Assembly: GCF_018991925.1 (NCBI RefSeq)
Contig: NW_024720711.1
Coordinates: 4,368,596-4,432,595, forward strand
Length of the DNA: 64,000 nt
Origin: Homarus americanus
Taxonomy: Eukaryota; Arthropoda; Malacostraca; Decapoda; Nephropidae
Direction of reading: 5' to 3'
The notes under the pieces are model-generated. The model had not been told where the DNA came from and did not search any database. It saw only the letters and a program-made list of their open reading frames with translations. The number at the start of each line of letters is the position of its first letter. Position 1 is the stretch's first letter. A program made the position numbers and the translations under genes. Positions 1 through 41,455 of this stretch are shown one piece after another.

Positions 1-40
1 ATGGCAGAGTACAAATAGACAGCAGCTCTTCCATTGCACT

Positions 41-431
41 TTTTTTTTTTTTTATTTATTGGGCACTCCCCTACATCCTTGTGTAAGGTGAAGCGCAGAA
101 GCGTTTACAGTGCCCAACAGGGAAGCATGCTAAGTTCATGCTTGCCTTTATGTCTCATGAGTTAAGGGCGTAGAAGCCTGAAGAGTCAAGGGCATAGAAG
201 TCTGAAGAGTCAATGGTTTATGTCAAGTTATTGGAAGCTCCAACAACTTGTCCCTGAATACGAATTCGCAACTTTCGATTTACACCAGGTACCGACTTTA
301 CTGCTAGGTGAATAGGGACTAATGGGGGCTAGGAAGTATGTCCAAACAACTTCCACCGGGCCGGGAATCGAACCCGTGACATATCGCTTGCGAAGGCAAG
401 AGCGGTACCACTCTACCACCAGCACCCCCAT
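41..431 (-). repeat. tRNA-derived SINE (family 1), reverse orientation
   Basis: Read on the minus strand, the head (about 431 to 355) is tRNA-like: an A-box-like stretch near 401-425 and a B box GGGTTCGATTCCC at 363-375. The body runs to an A-rich tail seen as the T run at 41-54. The tRNA part does not fold cleanly (the anticodon arm CTTGC/GCAAG has a loop of only four bases), so this is a retroposon, not a tRNA gene. The exact 5' end is uncertain by a few bases. Confidence 0.75.
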
Positions 432-1199
432 TCCTTAGCACTAAACATAGTTTTCTGAAATCTGAGACGAACTGAGCTGTTGTACGGTGTGGAGGAAAAA
501 CGCACAGATCAAGCTTGTTTGCGCAAACTTTGTTCGTGCTGATAAGTCTGAGCAAAGGTTGAGCGTGTATAACAGGCCTAAGGGTCTCGCGATCCTCACC
601 AGGCGGTAAAGTGCCCCAGGAGACATTGTTTCTTGAACTGACTTGGTTATTGAGCAAAAAAGTGTGTCAAACTCCATTGATAAAATCACACTCATCAGTT
701 TTTCCACAAGACACAAGTGTGGGTCAGTGAGCTTGTGTCTGACCTGTATGCTGTTTAGATAAAGTTTCACATCATCATGGAAAATCCTCCTGACTCCTGA
801 GACTAGACACTGTCAGTGCAAGTTCTTGATTGGTGGTGAACTACTATTTTGGATCGTTTCCGATCAAATGTCGGACCCAGTCGACGACCTCAGGTGTTCC
901 CAGTAAAGGTTGTCCACACTGAGTTGGCCTGTACATTGACTTTGAATTTAAGTGTAATGTCTAATGTCTACAAATGAAGTTCCGTGATGGAATCATAAGT
1001 TTCAGTATACGATAGTCTATACAGAAGGACCGGTGCAGCGATGAAAACTGATGTTGGTTATAATTTAATAACGTTTCAGATGTACAGTCATTCAGAAGAT
1101 GATTTACTACAGTAAGTGACCTTGGCTGATGTAATATTGACTTTGTCTCACATCAACATTACTTCATAAATAATGTAACCTGTATATGTGTGGGGACAG
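432..1199. other. No gene recognised; presumed intron upstream of first visible decarboxylase exon
   Basis: No conserved decarboxylase N-terminal segment is readable in any frame here. The stretch ends in GGGGACAG, the acceptor of the exon at 1200. The N-terminal exons must therefore be upstream of the window. Confidence 0.6.
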
Positions 1200-30788
<29,589 letters not shown>

Positions 30789-31435
30789 ATCCCTACAACA
30801 AGAGAATTAGAGGCCTCCCCCACCATTTTGGGTGAAGAATTAAATGATTTTCTAACAATCTAACTGGAGGCCACCTCAACCATTCCTGCCAAGGAACTAA
30901 AGGCTTCCTCAATCATTCCAGAAGAACTAAAGGCTTCTTTAATCATTCCAGAAGAACTAAAGGCTTCCTTAATCATTCCAGAAGAACTAAAGGCTTCTTT
31001 AATCATTCCAGAAGAACTAAAGGCTTCCTTAATCATTCCAGAAGAACTAAAGGCCTCCTCAGTCATTCCAGAACTAAAGGCTTCCTCAATTATTCCAGAA
31101 GACCGAAAGGCTTCCTTAGTCATTCCAGAAGAACAAAAGGCTTCCTTAGTCATGATATAGATGGCTTTTCAACCTTTCCAGCAGGAAAAACAGTATTCTC
31201 CAACTATTTCAAAAGAAGAACCAATGGCCTTCATCCCAAGAGAAGAATTGGAAGCCTCTTCGTCCATCTTGGGTGAGGAACTGGATGCCCTTTCATCCAT
31301 TCCTTAACAGCTACAGGAGAAAAATTAACAACTTAAACAATTCCAAGAGATCAAGGTGCTTCCTCAACCACCATTGCGGGTGAAGAGTTAAAGTCTTCCT
31401 TAACTAATCCAGAAGAACTGGTGCTTCTTTCACAT
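30789..31435 (+). repeat. 30-bp tandem repeat in the decarboxylase 3' UTR
   Basis: The core 30862-31155 has about ten 30-bp units. In one + frame each reads the decapeptide EELKASLIIP; degenerate units with GAATTAGAGGCC or GAATTGGAAGCC extend to about 30808 and 31300. In-frame stops (TAA at 30859, TAG at 31157) and the lack of ATG argue against translation as it stands. The 97-codon minus-strand frame is a shadow. Confidence 0.85.
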
Positions 31436-33467
<2,032 letters not shown>

Positions 33468-33889
33468 CCATAGAATAAAACCAATTAACTTAAGAAAATT
33501 TTGATTTAACAAAAGGGTCGACAATTATCTCAATTACCATTACATTATCAACCCAAATTAAATTTAATAATTAGTGAAAAGTTATAAAACAAAAGCCCAT
33601 GAAATGATGGGACTAATAATATCAGATTCCAAACAGCTTATGGATAATGGAGGAAAAATTAGAAATGTTTTGAATAAATATCTCTTATCGGTCTTCACTT
33701 GAGAAGATTGAAATATGATCCTTGAGGTAGCTACTATCTATGCTAAAGAGATAGTGCCTGCAACTGCCTAGCTTATGAGTATACTACAGACGGGCAGAGG
33801 GCGAACTAATTGAAGTGTATAAACATCTCAGAGGGCACTACTCAGTCGAGTGTCCACACCTGGAGCTGTCGGACGCCCGACCCACAAGG

Positions 33890-34170
33890 GGTCACAGCTC
33901 ATGATTGAAGAAGCCACAAGTCCAGAAAACTGCGATGGCAAACTTTTTCGGAGTGAGAATTGTGAACTCTTGGAACAACCTGCCAGAGAGTGTTGTGCAG
34001 CACCGAGTGTGAGCTGTTTCAAGATCAGACCTGACCAACACTGGAGCAAGTTCAGATACATTCAGGAGCCAATGCATGTCCAGTATTTGCCAACAGTGCA
34101 TAACAGAGACGTAACTGACAGCCCAAGTGGCTATGAGCCGATCAATGGTGAAGAGGATAAAAGTAAAATA
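33890..34170 (+). mobile_element. LINE 3'-terminal fragment
   Basis: Reads FRSENCELLEQPARE in one frame and related C-terminal LINE sequence; the DNA matches 20030-20300 (AACTTTTTCGGAGTGAGA...). The 3' UTR ends GCCGATCAATGGTGAAGAGG. Confidence 0.75.
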
Positions 34171-34366
34171 AATTTTGTATACAGGTATTTGAGTACAGTG
34201 TAGTGTTTATTAATGATATTAAAAAACAAAGAGATAAACTAAAGCCAAATAAGTCGCCAGATCCTGATGAGATATTTGCTAGAGTATTACACTGTACTTT
34301 ACCCTCTTTGCCACTGATTGGCTCACGAGGAAGAACTTAATATGCCTTCGGCAATCTTAATTAATA

Positions 34367-35045
34367 CAGGGGGTCCCCAGGGTATGAACGGGTTCCATTC
34401 CTGAAGACGTTCGTAAGTCGGATAAGTACGTAAGTTGGAACACATGCTATATGCATACCATACAGTGAGTTCTGCTATAACGCGTGTTTTGATAACGCGA
34501 ATTTGCTCTAACGCGATTTATGAATTCGGAACAATATTTGTATAACGCGAACGCTTGTTTGCTATAACGCGATTTTTGCTTACTATTTCTCCAATTTTGT
34601 GGTATTAACTGTGAATATGGTAAAGAAGAATATCTCCAAAAAGCGTTCTGATGATAGAATTCCCGGTGATTATTGTAAAAGAAAGGATATAACACTTGAA
34701 GAGAAGCTCGATGTTATCAACCTCAAAATCACCCTTCTTCCCCATCAAGTTACATTCATATTTTTTCAAAGTAAAGTGTTACATTTACTGTATGATTTCA
34801 TTATTAGATATGAATGTAACATTTATTTAGACTGTGCTATCCTTTGTGTTAGGCTAACTACTAAATTTTTTCGATTTCGAGTAATCTGCACCTAACCCTA
34901 TTTTCTCCATAAGCCCTGTTATTTCTATTACGCGATTTTCTATAACACGATATTTTACAAGAACACAATTATCTCGTTATAGCAGAACTACCTGTACTGT
35001 ACTTACAAAAAAAAATTAAATCCCACTTTATCATAGCATAAGTCC

Positions 35046-35082
<37 letters not shown>

Positions 35083-35337
35083 ATTTTCGACCCCCAGGCC
35101 CCGATGTGGGTCAGTAACCTGTGTCCGGGTGGGCTAATCCCCGTACAAAAAAAAATATATATATATATACATAAACAAATCACTTAATTTAAGACAAAGG
35201 AAGAAATATAATGACAAAATACAGTAAATGAAAGTAAAAAATAAGTTATCAAGTAATTAAAATGCTGTAAATTTCAAGTTTAACTTCATTCATATCGGCG
35301 TTCTTTCATAAGTCAGACGTTTGTCGTGGACCTCCTG
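34367..35337. mobile_element. Tigger-type MITE (family T5) hosting a nested MITE
   Basis: Left end CAGGGGGTCCCCAGG after TA, right end CCACGACAAACG on the reverse strand with terminal CAGGAGGTCC. It is interrupted by the family-T3 copy at 34463-34994 and by a (TTA)n plus CCCCAGGCCCCGATGTGGG segment at 35048-35150. Confidence 0.65.
34463..34994 (+). mobile_element. Tigger-derived MITE (family T3) carrying a transposase start
   Basis: 532 bp, TA-flanked, inverted ends CAGTGAGTTCTGCTATAACG and CAGGTAGTTCTGCTATAACG. Inside, an ATG at 34617 opens MVKKNISKKRSDDRI and then [18 protein letters not shown], matching the start of the CENP-B/psq domain, and runs straight into non-coding 3' sequence: an internal deletion derivative. 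Confidence 0.9.
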
Positions 35338-35925
35338 TATTTCATCGACTCATTAGAGGATAGCTAATAAAATTTTTTAAAAAATGGAGGCAGATCATTG
35401 CTCTCAATCTACCATCTAATCAGCTTAGCATCAACTGTGGGAAAATTATTGGATGCAATACTGTAGTTGCAAATTCAAGGGTAGACCCTGGGGGGGCTCC
35501 TGGGACCCCGGACCCCCTTTTCTTCAGAAAATTCCAATACTGTACTTTTTCTTTAGTGCTGTATTGTACTCAGACATTTTTGTATAGTAAAAAGTAATTA
35601 CTACTGACTTCAGAATATCTCCTAATATCAAGTGCACATGGCTCCAAACTGGCCTCAAAATGCCCATTATATTGGTGTGATATTTTTTAAATATCATTAT
35701 GGAAAATACTGTAATATTATTATGTTCATTGTTATTTCCTCTTTGAATTGTCAAGTAAAGCTTGGATGTAGCAACCAAGTAATTTATTTACGTCAATTTA
35801 CTTGACTCACTTCACTACATACGTATCTGGGAATAACACAAAAGCAAATGTTGTAACAATTCAAAGAGGAAACAACAATGAACATAATAATATTACAAAT
35901 AAATTTCCTCAGAGCCTCTCACATG

Positions 35926-37397
35926 CAGCCACTGAAGTCACAGTAAATGGACACAAGCTGAAGGCACTAACTGATTCATGTAGTTCTGATAGTTTCGTAA
36001 GTGAAAGCACCGCGAAAAAATTAAATCTGACAGTGTATCCATCCGTTAAGGAGATCACTATGGCATCAACGTCATTAAGTATCAGCTCTTCGGGGTTTTC
36101 TAATGTAACTTTGGAGCTCAATGGCCAAATGTATCCGTCTACCAGCCTTGGCGTCTTAAAAGACCTGTGTTGTGATCTGCCAAGACTTTCAGAAACAACA
36201 CAAAAGTCTGACATTCGAGTATGGAGGACATAAACCAGAACTCACAGTTGTTGGTACCAATTCAGTCTGTGCACTCTCGGCAGCTTTGATGGATGAGCCA
36301 TCGCCTTTTCCAAACCTGCCACCAGAATGTAAACCCATTGCAACCAAATCGAGGCGCTTCAGTAAGGATGACCACCTGTTCATTAAGCAACAAACATCTC
36401 ACTTACTGTCAGAAGGTTATCATTGAAGCAAGCTCATCTCCATGGCGAACCCAGGTTGTTGTGGTGAAAGATCATCTTAACAAGCACAAGAAGAGACTCT
36501 GCATTGACTATTCTCAGACCATTAATCAATATACAGTATGGAACTGCTGTAGATGCTTATCCACTGCCGAGGATAGACATGGTCAATAATCTTGCCAATT
36601 ACAGAGTGTTTCCTACATTCAACTTGAAAAGGGCTTGTCACTAAGTTCCAATCAAGGAATCTGACAAGAAGTACACAGCTTATGAAGCTGATGGGAGACT
36701 ATATCAGTTCTGTAGAATACCATTTGGTGTCACAAATGGAGTTGCTGTTTTTCAACGTTTAATGGACAAGCTTGTGGAAGAAGAAAATCTCAAGAATACT
36801 TTCCCATACTTGAACAACATTACAATTGCCGGACATACCCAGGCTGAACACGACGAACATCTTCGGAAATTTCTAGAAGTCGCTGAGCGCAGAAACTTGA
36901 CACTCAATGAATCTAAATCCATAAAATCGGTATCCTCCATCAATGTTCTTGGCTATTGTGTAGGGAGTAGTACCATAATGCCAGACCCTGAGAGGATGTG
37001 TCCGCTCCAAGAATTGCCGCCACCAACAAAAGTAGGATCTCTGCAGAGGGCACTGGGAATGTTTGCCAATTATGCCAAATGGATCCCCAATTTCTCAGAC
37101 ATGATTCAACCTTTGGTAAGAAGTAAGACGTTCCCACGGGGCGAAGCAGCCTTGACAGCATTTGAACTCTTAAAAAAGCGACTTGTGGATGCAACTCTAC
37201 GATCTGTCAATGAGGATCTGCCATTTGTAGTGGAGTGCGATGCCTCATTAGTAGCTATTTCAGCAGTCTTGAACCAAGGTGGCCGTTCTGTTGCATTCAT
37301 GTCCAGGACTTTGCAGGGTAGTGAGCTACATTATCCAGCTGTAGAGAAAGAGGATACTGCCATTATAGAGGCAGTGCGTACATGGAGCCATTTCCTA
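35926..37397 (+). pseudogene. Gypsy pol: protease, RT and RNase H fragments
   Basis: The protease region reads LKALTDSCSSDSFVS where a D-S/T-G triad is expected, so its catalytic motif is altered. The RT spans several frames: LLSEG, IIEASSSPWRTQVVVVKD, RLCIDYSQTINQYT, IPFGVTNG. The catalytic block is YLNNI (about 36810-36824) in place of YLDDI/YVDDI. RNase H reads FVVECDASLVAISAVLNQGG. Frames change near 36232, 36420 and 36600. It is cut at 37397 by the hAT insertion and resumes at 40720. Inactive by several independent lesions. Confidence 0.88.
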
Positions 37398-37829
37398 TAG
37401 GGTTGCCATATCTGAACATTCAAAAAAGAGGACGTTCCCGAAGACATCCTGCCCCGGCACACACTTTGGCGCTATGTAACCTTGATGCAGCTGTGACCAT
37501 TTTATATGCTCTGGAAAAGTACAACAAATCGTAAGCACTAGCTGTGGCAACAAGCGACAAACCTACAACAAAGACTAAGATCAATCACTGTCACTCCGGT
37601 CACCGTCATAGTTGTCAACAACACGTAAATAATATAGCGAAAGTGGCTAGATTATGGTTGAAAATTGCTAAAATGCCTTTAATGCAGGACAAGAAAAAAA
37701 AACGCAAGTGTAAAAAAAGCCATAAGAAAAAATGGTATGCTTTCAACAATTAATTTATGGCTGTAATAGCACTAAATTTTTTTTTATAATAATGCATGTG
37801 GCTGAAGAACAAGGAAAAGCAGTACATAG

Positions 37830-39901
37830 TGTAGGAATTCGTGGTATAATGTTGTCTAGCACTCAGGATGGATGGAAACTCTAAGGTGGTTTTCTTGTAT
37901 AATATAAGTTATATGATAGACAGTCTGGTGCTGGAGGTGCCGTGTGGTGAGGAGCTGCTCAGTAGAGACGTTCGGTGAGTAGCGTGTTGAAGGAGGTAGA
38001 TGTGCAGGAGCTTCGTTAGAGAAGATGTTGCCTGTTGCTGGCCTCCTGGTTGAATGAATGCTGGACAGCGTGGAGCTTGCTGGAGGAGGTGTTGCGTGTT
38101 CAAGAAGAATGCCAGAATGAGAGCTGGTTGGTGAGGAAGCTCAGAGAAGGACAGCTGGTGGGTCGCCATGTTTGCTGGCGGGAGCGAGGACCGCCAGGCA
38201 GGCGAGGAGAAGCGAGGGCCGCCAGGCAGCGGCGGAGGAGGAGGTGTTGCTTGTTCAAGAAGAGAGACCAGAATGAGAGAGCTGGTTGGTGAGGACGCTC
38301 AGAGAAGGACAGCTGGTGGGTCGCCATGCTCGCTGGCGGGAGCGAGGACCGCCAGGCAGGCGGAGGAGAGGCGAGGGCCGCCAGGCAGCGGCGGAGGAGG
38401 AGGTGTTTGCGGTTGTAGGAAGAGAGGCTAGAATGAATCTCAATGGAGAGACAGAGCTTATATACCCAGCAGCCGTGAGTCCTCTATGAGTCATGTTGGG
38501 AAACCCAAGAAAGTCGCCGGTCTTTGGTTCGCTAAGTTAGGTTACGGTATCTGCTGTCGCCGCTTGGTTGCTAGGGAAGGTGGTAGCAGCTGGTGGCTGT
38601 GGCTAACGCAGTTGTAGGTTGTAGGAGACGTCCACTACAATACCCCTTCCTCCAGGCGTAGGAGACTTGTTGTCTGTAGAGTTGCTTAGCACATGTGAGG
38701 TAGACGGGCGGTGCATGCCTCATGTGAGACAACGGCGATGGTGTGAATGAGCCGATCGCTGAAATACAACTGTCTAGATAACACTATCTGTGGGAGAAGG
38801 AGAAAAAAGGGTGTGTGGAGGCGATGAATGTTGTGCTTCCCTCATGACAGGTACAGGGTAGTCAGATGCGCCTGCTGGGTGTGTGTGGGCCTGGGTCAGG
38901 AGCAGGGGCTGGCCAGCAGAAGATTAGGGCTCGTGACAGCAGCTGGGTCCACGACAGCAGCAGGTGCAGGACATTAGCAGGGAGTACCTGAGGGAGAAAA
39001 GAGGGGTGGTGTGTGTGGTCCGACCAGGAACAGAGGTCACACACGGTGGCACCGGTTACTGCTGGGCCGGGTCGCGTCTGAGGCAGGACAGGTGTGCTGG
39101 GGTCAGGATGTGGTGCTAGAGGCAGAAGAGGAGCTGGTGTCTGCTTAGAGTAGCAGAGCTGCTTCTGTGTGGATAAGCCATTCTTCTATGCTGCTGGAAG
39201 ACTGGGAGCGTGATCAGTGTCTCCTCCATCCTGTGTGAGTGCTAATCTCCGGGAGTCACCATTTGTAGGAGTTCGGTATAATGTTGTCTAGCACTCAGAT
39301 GGATGGAAACTCTAAGGTGGTTTTGTATAATATAAGTTATATAGACAGTCTGGTGCTGGAGGTGCCGTGTGGTGAGGAGCTGCTCAGTAGAGACGTTCGG
39401 TGAGTAGCGTGTTGAAGGAGGTAAATGTGCAGGAGCTTCGTTAGAGAAGATGTTGCCTGTTGCTGTCCTCCTGGTTGAATGAATGCTGGACAGCGTGGAG
39501 CTTGCTGGATGAGGTGTTGCATGTTCAAGAAGAATGTCAGAATGAGAGCTGGTTGGTGAGGAAGCTCAGAGGACAGCTGGTGGGTCGCCATGCTTGCTGG
39601 CAGGAGCGAGGACCGCCAGGCAGGCGAGGAGAAGAGGCCGCCAGGCAGCGGGAGGAGGTGTTGCGTGTTGTAGAAGAGAGGCCAGAATGAATCTCAATGG
39701 AGAGACAGAGCTTATATACCCAGCAGCCGTGAGTCCTCTATGAGTCATGTTGGGAAAACCCGAGAAAGTCGCCGGTCTTTGGTTCGTTGCTGATACGGTA
39801 ACATCTGCTGTCGCCGCTCGGCTGGTTGCTAGGGAAGGCGGTAGCAGCTGGTGGCTGTGGCTATGCAGTTGTAGGCAGTTGTAGGGGAGACGTCCACTAC
39901 A
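37830..39901 (-). mobile_element. TRIM-type LTR element (family A), antisense copy
   Basis: LTRs 37830-38639 and 39264-39901; 4-bp duplication ATAG at 37826-37829 and 39902-39905. On the minus strand the internal region starts after the LTR with primer-site-like TGGTGACTCCCGGAG (39261 downward) and ends with a purine-rich tract near 38640-38655. No gag or pol. The 37830 LTR is longer (810 versus 638 bp) through an internal duplication of about 170 bp. Confidence 0.9.
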
Positions 39902-40012
39902 ATAGCACTGCAGGCTAGCCCAAAATGCTAGCAGCTAAGTTGACAATACCGTACAGGCGTACACGTGACTTATTAGCTGACGAAATCTGAACGAGATCTC
40001 TACTGTTCCCCC

Positions 40013-40530
40013 TGTAGGGTTTCGTGATATTATGTTGTCTAGCACTCAGGATGGATGGAAACTCTAAGGTGGTGGTTTTCTTATATAATATAAGTTATAT
40101 GGTAGACAATCTGGTGCTGGAGGTGCTGTGTGGTGAGGAGCTGCTCAGTAGACACGTTAACTGAAATGGCGTGTTGGTAGATGTGCAGGAGGTTCGTTAG
40201 AAGTGTTGCTGGCCTCCAGGTTGAATGAAGCGGCACAGCGAGGAGCTTGCTTGGAGGAGGTGTTGCGTGTTCAGGAACCGAGAGCAGAATGAATCTCAAT
40301 TGAGAGACAGCTTATATACACAGCCGCCGGAAGTAACCGTGGGAAGTCGCCGGTTTCTCGACCGTTGCTGGGATCTGATAGTAGCTGGTGGCTGGTTGCT
40401 AGGATACTGTGGCATCTGGTGACGCCCCTGGGCCGCTCGTTTGGTTGCTAGGGAAGACGTAGCAGGTGGCTGGTTGCTGGATACTGTGGCATTGGAATCG
40501 GCTATGCAGTTGAGGGAGACGTCCACTACA
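40013..40530 (-). mobile_element. Solo LTR (family A), 518 bp
   Basis: TGTAGGGTTTCGTGATATTA to GAGACGTCCACTACA, flanked both sides by CCCC. Shorter and more diverged than the other family-A LTRs. Confidence 0.85.
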
Positions 40531-40819
40531 CCCCCCTCTCTCACAGTCTCTCTCTCTCTCGTCATTATAGTTTCATATTTCTTTCCGTGGAGAAAATGAT
40601 GGAAGTTGAAATTCCGGACTTTTGAAGAATTTTTAAAATTACTTCCGAATGAAGATTTCGAGACCTAAATGGAGGACATGTCCGGGAAAGTACGGACGTA
40701 TGGCAACCCTAATTTCCTAGCCACACGTCATTTTGTGCTGCTCACTGACCAACGCTCTGTAGCATTTATGCTGGACAGCAGAAGGCGAACTAAAATAAAG
40801 ATTAATAAAATACAAGAAT

Positions 40820-40862
40820 GTAGATGATGCGATATCATACTGTATGATATCACATCATCTAC
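40820..40862. repeat. Perfect-type palindrome, 21-bp arms
   Basis: Arms 40820-40840 and 40842-40862 (GTAGATGATG...ATATCATAC) pair with one mismatch around a single T. It lies where the gypsy RNase H frame breaks off. Confidence 0.9.
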
Positions 40863-41046
40863 AATCTATCACATTCAAATACTCGATATAGCAGGCGTAA
40901 GCACCCACACAGTGATGCGTATGATTCAAACTCATAGACTACATTTTGTATTCATTATTTTCCAAACTTTATTGTGTAGAAGAATTTGAATTAATTAAAC
41001 ATGGCCTCCTTGTTTTCCCAAGAAACACGTTCTGTGACAGTGAGGT

Positions 41047-41455
41047 TGTGGGGGTATGAGATATTGGTTCACACTCAGGATGGGATGGAGAAAGGAAACT
41101 CACAATGTGTTCACTGTATACATATTGTATTGGATGTACAATGTAGCTTGTTGCTGGGTAGGTAGCATGGTAATAAGCGTTGAGTAGAAGAAGCTGGGTG
41201 GTGAGGGTGCCCAGAGTGAGTCACGTTGGCTGAGGGACCAAGGTCGCTGGCAGGTGCGGCACCCCACGGCTGGCGCGAGGAGGTGTTGCTTGCTGGTGTC
41301 ACTGAGTAGAAAGAGACTGGTCACAGCGGTGTCAGGCCTTATAAGGCGGGGGTAGGCGTGGGTAGATAGTTGACCCCCGCTCCGTGGGCGGCGCTGAAGG
41401 CATAGGCTGGGGAATTCGAGAAGGTTCGGTGCTTATAGGGGAGGAATCCACTACA
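41047..41455 (-). mobile_element. Solo LTR (family B)
   Basis: TGTGGGGGTATGAGATATTG to GGGGAGGAATCCACTACA, about 409 bp. Same family as 46872-47302. No convincing target duplication was seen here. Confidence 0.75.

Larger units (their letters stand above)
33595..35490 (+). mobile_element. LINE ORF2 remnant, broken by later insertions
   Basis: Three pieces in order on the + strand: about 33600-33700 (GGKIRNVLNKYLLSVF), 34215-34290 (KLKPNKSPDPDEIFARVLH) and 35385-35465 (LISLASTVGKLLDAIL). These match successive pre-RT and early RT segments of CR1/Jockey-type LINEs. A related LINE 3' end lies between the first two. A MITE nest separates the last two. Confidence 0.65.
37398..40711. mobile_element. 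hAT-type element inserted in gypsy RNase H, 8-bp target duplication
   Basis: Terminal inverted repeats TAGGGTTGCCAT / ATGGCAACCCTA. Exact 8-bp duplication ATTTCCTA at 37390-37397 and 40712-40719. Its own sequence is 37398-37829, 39902-40012 and 40531-40711. A short frame with KKKKRKCKKSHKKKWYAFN (about 37692-37748) might be the start of a transposase; no core is present. Hosts two further LTR insertions. Confidence 0.92.

Noticed and set aside
355..431. tRNA gene
   Set aside because: Good B box, but the cloverleaf is poor and a SINE body with A-rich tail follows. The same reasoning applies to 18415-18482 and 52520-52590.
30860..31153. 97-codon minus-strand repetitive protein (SSGMIKEAF repeats)
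   Set aside because: Shadow of the 30-bp repeat; no supporting context on that strand.
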